Assembly (NCBI GenBank): GCA_944474755.1
Contig: OX104114.1
Coordinates: 46,069,070-46,133,069, forward strand
Reading direction: 5' to 3'
From: Limnoperna fortunei
Lineage: Eukaryota; Mollusca; Bivalvia; Mytilida; Modiolidae
Length of the DNA: 64,000 nt
Numbering within the stretch: the stretch's first letter is position 1; each line of letters opens with the position of its first letter. Below are positions 21,825 through 31,689 of the stretch, piece by piece. Below the pieces are notes generated by a model that worked only from the letters and a program-made list of their open reading frames with translations, was not told where the DNA came from and did not search any database. Both the position numbers and the translations under genes were made by a program.

Positions 21825-24485
21825 GTAAAATAAGCTTAGTTTGACAGAGCAGCCCATGAGAAACCTGTAAAATTAGTGGTCCTATGCAGAGTTTAAATTT
21901 TGTTTCCTTCAGACTGCCTCTGCAAGACTGTTTAACATAGAAATATGTGAAAAAAATTAGTTTCTGCAAAACCTTTAGACCAAATTACAATAAAGTTGCT
22001 TATAATGTTTATCAGAGTATCAGATTTTTCTCCCTCCACAAAATATGTTATGCCTATCAGTAATTTACAATTGCCTATGACGTAAAACTATGTTTTACAA
22101 TTGCCAAGGGGATCAGTTTAAACTGCAGAAAGCACAATGCTGATGCCAAACTGTAAATTACCGGTTATTTGAGGGTCTTTGGCATGCTTTGTTGTTATAC
22201 GACTGCTGACAAACTTTCATGAGCTTCTACCAATTAGTATAAACAAATGACATGCCTGCACATTTTGCCTGTGTGCAAATAAGGGTTATCTTTACTTAAA
22301 CCACTAAGCCAGCTTGAGCAGTGGATGATCCATAAAAGGTACCATTTCAAAAGTTATATGAATTTCCCTGGCCCCTTAAAAAAATGGCAACTATTACTAA
22401 ATATGAAATATAATTTAGATTCCTAGATCATCTTCATTAGTCAGTAAACCAACAAGAATTTAAATTTTCAGTTGTCTTATTCCCTCATGGTACACATAAT
22501 GCCCCACCTGACTGGTTGCCATAATTACTAAAAATAGACGTAACTTTACATCTGTAATAATTTATTGCAATTAAGTAATGAAACTAGTATTACACATGTA
22601 TCGAAAAAATCTTAGGTTTATGTCTTAACCCTGGAGCCTTCATGGATTATCGCTTGTGGACATGTTCCGGATGTTCTGGCACACATCGAAAACTGTGTGT
22701 TTATTGATAAGTTTCAGACGACAGGAAATAAACCTGTATTCAATTATCGGCCTGTTTGGGCATGAAAAAAACTCTTTTTTACCATGTCTAGCACATTTAT
22801 GGGAAATAAAAAATCTAAAAAACAACTGAAATTTCACTGTACTGTTTGTAAGCTATATTTAATTAGCAACGTTCTAGTGGTGCAGAACCGCAATATGTGC
22901 AGCCCTTGACTTGAAAGGATGTAGACGTTGATGAGTTATCATTCAGTAGGTTGGTGCCTGACGTAGTATTCAGTATTCTTTTGGAATATACAAACGTTCG
23001 AACGATATGATAGACTGGGTACCAGACTTGTCTTTCAGTCACCTGAACTTGACCTCTATTTTATGGTTTATAGTTGATATATAGTTTGTTCATCAGCAAT
23101 ACACAAAAGTCTTTGTAAGCATAATGTAACATATATAATATATATTGACAATACAATGTTATTTACATGTTACTTATGAAGTAATCTTTTTCACTACTAA
23201 TGTGAAATCCAGGGAAGACATTTTTATCTCACCTGGACATGTGAGAGTTTGTCATCACTTAACATCTGTTTTCTGTCCTTCATCATCTCTCCGTCCATCA
23301 TTAACTTTTACAAAAATCTACTCCTCTGAAACCAAATAGCAAATTTTTTTTTCTAACTTGGCGACGATCATCATAAGGATACCTAAGTTGTTGATCAACG
23401 GACAATAATGGCCACTGTTAGTTAAAAAAGACAATAGCTTTAGAAAAAACTGTCTCCTTAAATTGATCAGCACCTCAAGCTGTGTGATAGGAGTTAATGC
23501 CTTTAATTTAGAGAATTTAGATAAAATTTTCAGTTTTTACAGTATAACTTAAAAACAAAAATAGCTAGATTTACCTTGTTCATTGCAACAGTGATCAGCA
23601 AGACAATGCCTTCAATCAAATAGTTAGTCTAAAATTGTCTGAGCACTCCATATAGTAGTTATTTCCCTTAAAATGGTAATTTTTATGAATGAAATTTTCT
23701 GATTTTAAGCTGAATTATAACAGCTAGAGTGAAATTTTAAAGTGAAAAAATGACCAGCAATACAAGTCTTACAATTAACTTATTGGTCTGTAATTGTCAG
23801 ATGACATATGGAAGTTATAGTCCCTTAAAAACGATTTAAGACAAAGTTACAATTGTTTGCCTTAGAAATTTAAAACTATAAAACCTAGATTAACACTGTT
23901 AACAGCAAAAATAATCAGAAGGACAAGGGTTCAAATCACTTATTCGTCTAATCAATTGTCCAATAACTCCTTATATGAGAAATTGCCATTTAATAACAAT
24001 TGTTGATTAAATTAATAGTGTTTATCTTGTAACTTAAGTGCCATAACAGCTAGTATGGAATTGTAAATAGACTATACAGGATTTATTGCCCTTTAATGAT
24101 GATTTCGGAAAAAAAATAATCAGTTTCTGAGTTATAATTTAAAAACTATAACAGCTAAAGTAAACATGTAAATTACTAAACTTACCTGAATGGCAAGGCC
24201 TACAAATCATTTAATTTTTTAGAATTTGTTCGATGACTTCTTATAGGAGGTATTGCCCTTTTAAGCTAAATTTTTGAAGAAATGTTTAGGTTTTGTCCTG
24301 TAACGTAAAATCATAAATAGCTGTACTAGAACTGTAAATTGCACAAATTAAAAGGTAACTCAAAGTCATCTGTCTTCAAGGTGAAGAAGTACAGGCTCCA
24401 TAGGAGCCTCTAGTTCCGTATCCAAACATGCCGAGTACAATACAGCTGCAAAAATTGTATTTATTTATTTACTTATTTATTCTAG
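21825..24485 (+). other. Copy A intron 4
   Basis: GT-AG intron with a TTATTTATTCTAG acceptor. Its first ~560 bp are paralogous to 59400-60010 in copy B ('gagcagcccatg', 'tctgcaagactgtttaa.atag', 'atttgagggtctttggcat', 'ctgctgacaaactttc'). From 23.2 kb it is filled by a tandem-repeat element. No other feature seen. Confidence 0.65.
23220..24412. mobile_element. Tandem-repeat element, diverged relative of 7231-9075
   Basis: The left end has 'atctcacctggacatgtgag', followed by GTCC-rich text; the right end has 'aggctccataggagcctcta', matching 'cctcctcgaagcctctag' at the end of the 7.2-9.1 kb element. The core units share 'atgaccagcaatacaagt', 'ctgtaattgtcagatgac', 'aactataacagctaaagta' and 'ttgcccttt'. 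It lies just upstream of exon 5. An equivalent remnant sits in intron 4 of copy B, so the insertion may predate the gene duplication. Confidence 0.55.
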
Positions 24486-25690
24486 AAAAAATTGAAAGTA
24501 TGCTTCAGCAGTGGGGACTGGAACAGAAAATTTTTGTGGAAACAAATGCTTATAAATCCATTTTAGAGATAATGAAAACTGATAGTGTTGTTATAGTTAT
24601 AGGAAGTCCAGGCTCTGGAAAATCATTCACTGCTCAACATATGTTGCTATTGTTGAAAAAAGATGGATACAACGTAATACCTGTGACAACGTCATCAGAT
24701 ATGGTGAAATATTTTTGTAAAACATCACGACAGGTCTTCTATATTGACAACTTTTGTGGAAAGTACAACATTTCTAGTAATGATGTTGAAGACTGGGAAC
24801 GTAACAAAGAAACCATTGACGAGATCTTTAATTGTTCTTTAACAAAATGCATTTTTACATGTAGGTTACACATTTATAATGATCCATTGTTTAAAAATTT
24901 GGGTCTTTTTTAGTTTCAAAGTTTGTGCCTCGGCATATCACTCAGCGAGAAAGTTCTGATAAGTATGAAATATTTACAAAAAAATGATGTAAGTAAACAA
25001 CTAACTGAAGACATCATCAGCAAGTGTGAATGTTTTCCTTTGCTTTGTAACTTATATAAAAATCATGCTAATGAAGGTATTTCGTTTTTCGAAAGACCAA
25101 AAGTTTATTTTGAAACTGAACTGTCTGAGTTAAAAAAGAGACCAGATAAAATTAAGTATGCATGCATTGCTTTGTGTGTTATGTATAATGATTTTGTACC
25201 GTTTGAAATATTTACATCTGAGTCCAATGTTAAAGCAAAACAAATATTTCATGTTGTTTTTGAAGAGTGTGAAGTTAATCATTCCATTCCTAAAAAAACA
25301 GTGAAAGCACAGTTTGAATCAATGGTAGGATCATTCTTTTCTAAAACTCAAACTGGATACAAAAGTATTCATGACTACATGTTTGATATCTACTGTCATC
25401 ATATTTGTTCAAATATGTTACGGTGTGTTCTGGAATATGCTGATAGCAAATTGCTATGTGACCGGGCTTTATTAAAATCTATTGAACATAAACCTATGTT
25501 TAGTCACATTGTAATTCCTATGGAATTTGAAAGTATGTTTTTTCAGGGAATAGAACAAGACATTATTAACGGTAAAGTGTGGGATGTTTTTTTCAGCCTT
25601 TCAGATGAAGTTTAAGCAATATCGTTTAAAAATGAATGAAATCATTGTAAAACTGGTACAATTTGTTAACCATGATGACGAAAATGGCAT
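24486..25690 (+). pseudogene. Copy A exon 5, NTPase part: nSTAND3-like P-loop domain with stop and frameshift
   Basis: The first two bases complete Glu with the G of exon 4 (EKIESMLQQW). Visible motifs are FVETNAYKSILEI, Walker A GSPGSGKS, Walker B VFYIDNF and a TCRL motif (KCIFTCRLHIYNDPLF). These match the nSTAND3 family: P-loop, hhhDD-like strand and a CR motif before the winged-helix-type tail. An in-frame TAG at 24911-24913 replaces the Gly after LGLF, and about 12 codons of copy B are reduced to eight here, frame kept. At about 25588 one extra T in a T-run shifts the frame before the linker to the ankyrins. The rest (FPLLCNLYKNHANEGISFFERP) follows copy B closely. Confidence 0.8.
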
Positions 25691-27974
25691 AACACCTATG
25701 CATGTAGCATGTAAGAAGGGTTTTCATGATATTCTAGATATTCTGCTTCGTAGAGGAGGTGACAAAAATAAATGTAATAAGGGTAACGAATCACCACTAT
25801 ATATAGCATCATATAATGGACACAAAGACTGTGTTGCTTTATTATTGAACGCAGTAGTAGATATAAATAAATGTAACAACAATGGAGTATCACCACTATA
25901 TGTAGCATCAGAGAAAGGTCATATTGATATTCTAGAGATGATCTACAATGGAGAAGGTGATGCCAATCTGTGTAATAAGAGTGGAGTCTCACCTCTGTGT
26001 TGAGTTCTTACTTAACAAAGGAGGAGAAGTAAATCAATGTAATAACAAAGGATTCTCACCACTGTATGTAGCATCAGGCAAATGTCATTTCCATATTCTA
26101 GAAATGATCTACAAGGGAGGAGGTGATGCCAATCTGTGTAATAAGAGTGGAGCCTCTCCACTGTATATAGCATCATATTATGGACACAAAGACTGTGTTG
26201 AGTTCTTACTTAACAAAGGAGGAGAAGTAAATAAATGTGATAACAAAGGAGTATCACCACTATATGTAGCATCAGACAAAGGTCACATTGACATTCTAGA
26301 GATTATCTATAATAAAGGAGGTGATGTCAATTTGTGTAATAAAGTGGAGTCTCACCACTGCATATAGCATCATATAATGGACACAAAGACTGTTAAGTTC
26401 TTACTTTACAATGGAGAAGTAAATAAATGTGATAACGATGGATTCTCACCACTATATGTAACATCAGAGAAAGGTCACATTAATATTCTAGAGATGATCT
26501 ATAATAAAGGAGGTGATGTCAATAAATTTGGAGTCTCACCTCTATATATAGCATCATATGATGGACACAAAGATTGTGTTGAGTTCTTACTTAACAAAGG
26601 AGGAGAGGTAAATAAATGTACAAGCAATGGACTCTCACCACTATATGTAGCATCATATCAAGGTCACATTAATATTCTAGAGATAATCTATAATGGAGAA
26701 GGTGATGTCAATTTGTGTAATAAAGATGGAGTCTCACCTCTGCATATAGCATCATATAATGGACACAAAGATTGTGTTGAATTCTTACTTAACAATGGAG
26801 GAGAAGTAAATAAATGTGATAACAAAGGAGTATCACCACTATATGTAACATCAGAGAAAGGTCACATTAATATTCTAGAGATGATCTATAATAGAGGAGG
26901 TGATGTCAATTTGTGTGATAAAGTTGGAGTGTCACCTTTGTATATAGCATCATATAATGGACACACAGACTGTGTTGAATTCTTACTTAACAATGGAGGA
27001 GAAGTAAATAAATGTGATAAGGATGGATTCTCACCAATATATGTAACATCAGAGAAAGGTCATATTAATATTCTAGAGATGATCTACAATAAAGGAGGTG
27101 ATGCCAATCGGTGTAATCAGAGTGGAGTCTCACCACTGTATATAGCGTAATGTAAAGGACAGAAAGACTGTGTTGAATTCTTACTTAACAAAGGAGGAGA
27201 AGTAAATCAGTTCGATAAAAATGGATTCTCTTCACTGTATGTAGCATCACATAAAGGTCACATTAATATTCTATAGATGATCTACAATAGAGGAGGTGAT
27301 GTCAATTTGTGGGATAAAGTTGGAGCATCACCACCGCATATAGCATCATATAGTGGACACATAGACTGTGTTTGTTTGAATTTGTTTTAACGCCACTTTC
27401 AGCAATTTTTCAGCTATATCATGGCGTCCAGTTTTAGGAAGCCGGAGTACCCGGTGGGAACCCCCGACCCGATTAAGATTGGAGTAGAGTACACCCTGCC
27501 TGCAGTGAGAATCGAACCAGCAATCTCAGTGTTGACAGACCACGTGATCAATAGTAGACGAACTACCTTAACCACTCGGCCACTCGGCCACCCCGGCCCC
27601 AAAGACTGTGTTGAATTCTTACTAAACAAAGGAGAAGTAAATAAATGTACTGGTAATGGACTCTCACCACTATATGTAACATCACAGAAAGGTCGTATTA
27701 ATATTCTAGAAATGATCTACAATAGAGGAGGTGATGTCAATTTGTGTAATAAGAGTCGCGTCCCACCACTGCATATAGCATCATATAATGGACACGAAGA
27801 CTGTGTTGAGTTTTTACTTAACAAAGGAGCAGATGTAAGAAAATACAATAAGAATGGAACATCACCAATGTATATAGCATCAAAAAAGGATTTTTTTATA
27901 TTGTAGAGATTTTGAAAATCCATAAAAGGCAAATAAACATAAGTGAAAAGAGCAGTAGATGTTGTGTAGGTTAA
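25685..27974 (+). pseudogene. Copy A exon 5, ankyrin part: about 21 repeats, multiply broken
   Basis: About 21 ankyrin repeats of 33 residues, alternating between two types. Type 1 reads SPLYIASYNGHKDCVEFLL, type 2 SPLYVASEKGHINILEMIY, giving a 198-bp nucleotide period with very high similarity between units. Damage: a deletion of about 38 bp near 25998; out-of-frame stretch between indels at about 26343 and 26395; TAA at 27148; TAG at 27274; a SINE at 27373-27602; and a small indel near 27895. Ignoring these, the frame ends with a short non-ankyrin tail (EILKIHKRQINISEKSS) and TAA at 27972-27974. Antisense open frames are artefacts of the repeats. Confidence 0.8.
27373..27602 (-). mobile_element. 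tRNA-derived SINE inserted in the ankyrin exon
   Basis: The minus strand carries the tRNA-like head (GGCCGAGTGGTTAAGGTAG, GGTTCGATTC) and the SINE body, ending in a CAAA-type tail. Target duplication AGACTGTGTT at 27363-27372 and 27603-27612. It splits the codons for HKDC|VEF of one ankyrin repeat. The head shows a small duplication of 'cactcggc'. Its presence confirms that this copy of the gene is broken by a real insertion and not only by base-calling errors. Confidence 0.9.
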
Positions 27975-28967
27975 AAAATTTTTCGGCATTTATATCTATA
28001 CATTGATTGTCCCACTTAGCCAGAGTATCTGAAATGTAGGTAGTTATTTGATGGCTGTATCATGACTACTAGTTTTATAAATTGAAATAGACACAATATC
28101 AGGAAGATTGTATGTTGGTTGCAAATCGTGTACCAACAAAGAATTTTGAACTCGTACATGATAAACAATAGTTGATACGACATAACAACAAAGTACATTC
28201 CTGATATGCAATTTCTAGTTACAAGAAAACAGCATTATTATAACAAAAGATGGACGGAATGTATTACATGTAGTATACAATTTGAAAATAAAGATATATT
28301 CTAATATGACGTGCTTTAATCGTTTTAAGACCACAACCGTGGTATAAAAACAACGTACGTATGAGCAACATGAGACGAGAAGTGCCTGTCTTAATGTGAT
28401 GTTCCAATTACAAAACACTAACTCACAATGGAAAGTTATTGCATATGACGTATGAATCATATATTGACACGCGCAATAACTTTCTGTTGCACTAGTGTGT
28501 GTGTGTGTGTGTGTGACATTGACGGAGCAGCCAGTGTGTCTTCTTATCAAGTGAATGTATTGTAAATTGGTAATAATTTGTAGTCTTCTTTCTTGCTTAT
28601 AAAGTGAAGATTATATGTGTATGTTTGTTGTTTTTTATGTATTGAAATATATTTTTTAATTTGCATATTTTTGGATGTTCTCTGATAGATCACATTCGTG
28701 TTTTAGTACGAAAAAAAAATAGTTTAGTTTTAGTTGGTTTTTGTCTGTAACTGTTAGTATCGTGTTATATATGTCAACTGGTATAATACCTTTTCTGTTT
28801 TATTATGAATTATTGTTTTTGATTCATATTAACGTACATTAGTATTGATATATGAATATACAATAATGATACATAACTAGTTTTCATGTTACCGGTAATT
28901 ATGTTATTCTCTATGATTGATGCCAATAAACACATAAAAGCTTGAATGTTAACTTCAAACGTTTAGT
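27975..28967. other. 3' flank of copy A, no gene recognised
   Basis: AT-rich, with a (GT)n run at 28495-28514 and an AATAAA at about 28925 that could be, but need not be, a polyadenylation signal. Short minus-strand frames at 28016-28550 show no family features. Confidence 0.45.
28495..28514. repeat. (GT)n microsatellite
   Basis: Run of about ten GT dinucleotides. Confidence 0.9.
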
Positions 28968-29200
28968 CGGGCTTTAGTGGCGGAATGGTTAAGATAGTTT
29001 GTATACTATTTATCACATGGTCTGCTAACACTGAGATTGCGTGTTCGAGTCTCACTGCGGGCAGGGTGAACTCGATTGCAATCTTAATTGACAAGGATTG
29101 CCAGTTTTCCGACCAAAGGACAGGGTTTTCTCCGGCTTCCACACGCTATGAGAACTGGATGCCATGATATAGCTGACATTCAAACAAACAATAAACCAAC
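28968..29200 (+). mobile_element. tRNA-derived SINE, diverged
   Basis: The A box is diverged (TAGTGGCGGAATGGTTAAG) and the B box fairly kept (GTTCGAGTC). The body has 'caatcttaattgacaaggat', 'gggttttctccggcttcc' and 'actggatgccatgatatagc', and ends in CAAACAAACAATAAA. Same family as 3179. Confidence 0.75.
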
Positions 29201-31685
29201 ATTTCGTACTTTACACTCCATTTTGTTGATGTAGTATAGCTCATGTGTTGTTAATAATATAACTACATTATAAAATGACTATGAGCAATGTTCATGATTG
29301 CTTTCATGTAAGCTCACTTGACTTGAAGGTCGTGTCAGCTATTGACACCACTTCATCATCTGTAATCTTTTACGTTTTAATCCTCTTCAAACCACTGGAC
29401 CATTTGAAGCAAAACTTGGTCACAATGTTAATTGGATAGACCTTTACAGAGTTTTTGTACCAAAATGGCCTTCAGCTCATGACTTAATTTAACATGTTAC
29501 TCTATGAGGAAATGTTTTACAATGCTTTTTCTTTGGAACAAGTTAACCAGCTGAAATAAAACTCATAAGAAATATTGTTTGGATGTCCTCAATAAAATAA
29601 CTAACTTTATTGTGGCTGCAGTTAAACATAGGACCCCATGGGAACAAGTTCAAATAGGCTTCTTCTATGAAACAGGTTAATCAGCTAAACTTATCACCAG
29701 TATTCATTAAATATCTCTCTATAAAATGATGTTTAATGCCAATCGGAATTCCAAGATAACTGCTATTGTAGGAATAAATTTAACACGGAAACCAGTCTGT
29801 TTAGCTCGTCCCCTTGATGAATGAATTCCTTATAATCTACACCAACCGACATCCTACAAAAACTATCAGAGAAGTACAATCTAATGCAGCGTTGAAACGA
29901 ATGCAATTTCCATTTTTTTTTCTTAATTTCATAATCTCCTAGCTGAATTATATGTCTCAGCTCCAACATTAAAGGGACAATATTTTTTTGTTGCTTACAT
30001 TATAACCAATTAAATATTATAGCTAATTGGATAATTAAAATAAATTGCTTCCTGTTACAATTCAACAATCAAGATGACATCAAGTATACCAATTCAAGCC
30101 TCATTTGAAGATAATCCTTCATAACCGACTAAATACAAAATTGGAGTTAATTGTCTTTTTAAAGTATACAATCTAACATCATACCCGTTGTAATTAAAAG
30201 GCGCATATCAGAACTACTGGTCATTCATTAAGTATGCGTTGTATTCAATGATACATAATTGAGCTAGCGGTATCATGAAGAATACAAAGAACCGTTGGCC
30301 TTGAAATGTAAGTTTCAATATGCAATATTCGAGTTTTATTTTGCAATAAAGACAGAATACCTTTATTAAAAAATAGTTTGTTCGGTTGATGTTATCAAAA
30401 ATATAGTTTGCATTGCTTTAATAACAGCAAAATGAGGGTCAAAAAGAGGAATCTTATTATTTTCAAATTTCCACGATGTGCCCCTATCTATTTCTTTCTC
30501 TAAAATGCATTATAAACGCTTTTATTGTGTATTTTCCTACCAAAGACTGAATTTCTTTTCAAAATACATTAACTACAACAATAGTTATTGACCAAACACG
30601 TTTAACCTGACCGTTTTTTTTCACGCTTTATTTTGTGCTTATAAAAAGGCCGAGTATTAGCACTTTAATACCTGAAGACCATTTAAGTGAACAACAAATG
30701 GCCGATATATAGTTTTTGCTGCTGACGGCGCATATGACCTGTATGATAAATAACTTACGAACCTGATGTCGCGCTTTGAGTCACTGTTAAATCTGAAATT
30801 GGCACATGACAAAATATGCTTCAATTTCAAGTGAATAATTATTAAACTTTAATTCCAATAAACAACTAATCTTAACAATCACCCAGCCTAAATTCTTAAT
30901 TTTAAGTAAACATAACAGTTTGCGGAAAAAAATAAAGATAGGGCTAATTGTTAGTTTTTTCCGCAAACCTTCAAGACCAAACAGTTTAAAAGGAACGCGA
31001 CAGTGCAGAGTAAGATAACTTTAGATAAGCCTGTATTATATAAGCCTTTTACCATTTGACCTTATAACACTTCTCGAAAGGCATTTACATAATCGTAATT
31101 CTGTTTCTAAATATTTAAAAAACCAATGGACGGGGATGTTCGTAAAAGTGTGGTAAGATTAAATGCACCTTTAAAGTTACTATTTTCATAAACAAAATTA
31201 GAATTTTTCATCTTTTTGTTTATGTTATTATTTCATGGTGCATTTCAAGTATGTAGAGAGAGCTTGTAAAATTTTATAATCAAATAACTTGTACTAACTA
31301 TTAGGTACTTTGGATACAAGTACACCGGAAATTAAAATGCAAATAAACATGTTGGAATTTAGCGGACTTTTCATGACTGTAAACAAGGCAAATGAAAGGA
31401 ACGAAATTTTTATTTCATTTATTTCTTTATTAAAACCAAATCATTTATTTCATGTATATTCATATACATTTGATTATGTCTTCCCGTTTACCCAACTTTT
31501 AAAAATTAGCTATTCACATTTATCCAATATCTGAATATAATATTTTATGTTTTCAAACTTACAATCAAAATTTTGTTTTACAGCTGTTAGTTTTTATGAA
31601 AAATCTGTTTCTAAATTATATATATGTAATAATGAAGATATATAGCAAAAATAAGTCAAATAAATAAAGCGACTTCATAAATTTA
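29201..31685. other. Intergenic stretch, no gene recognised
   Basis: Between about 29330 and 29760 there are words shared with 47530-47830 ('aaaatggcctt', 'gacttaattTAACAT'-like text, 'ggcttcttct.tgaaac.ggttaa'), so a diverged interspersed repeat is present in both. A perfect 14-bp inverted repeat lies at 30918-30968. The open frames at 29763-29969 and 31310-31534 have no support. Confidence 0.4.
30918..30968. repeat. Perfect 14-bp inverted repeat
   Basis: GTTTGCGGAAAAAA (30918-30931) and TTTTTTCCGCAAAC (30955-30968) are exact complements around a 23-base spacer. It may be the remnant of a short TIR element. Confidence 0.8.
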
Positions 31686-31689
31686 CACA

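Larger units (their letters stand above)
9969..27974 (+). pseudogene. Copy A: decayed HEPN / nSTAND3 / ankyrin gene (five exons)
   Basis: Exons are 9969-10590, 12641-12855, 13432-13669, 21653-21824 and 24486-27974. Introns have GT-AG ends and phases 2, 1, 0, 1, the same as in copy B at 48.8-64 kb. The intact ancestor would encode a Gln-rich N-terminus, a DZIP3-like HEPN domain, a linker, an nSTAND3-type NTPase and about 21 ankyrin repeats. Lesions against copy B are a frameshift near 10030, a one-base loss near 13478 in HEPN, an in-frame TAG at 24911 in the NTPase, a one-T gain near 25588, then indels, stops and a SINE in the ankyrin region. Repeat reading frames survive between lesions, so decay is recent. 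Transcription, a truncated product or assembly errors in T-runs cannot be excluded from sequence alone. Confidence 0.75.

Noticed and set aside
24865..24913. 49-nt intron removing the TAG in copy A (GTTACA ... TTTTTTAG)
   Set aside because: Its removal would shift the frame, and the same text is plainly coding in copy B.
25696..25992. Minus-strand frames opposite the ankyrin repeats (also 63638-63857 and 27717-27989)
   Set aside because: Shadows of a tandem coding repeat; no family, no splice support.
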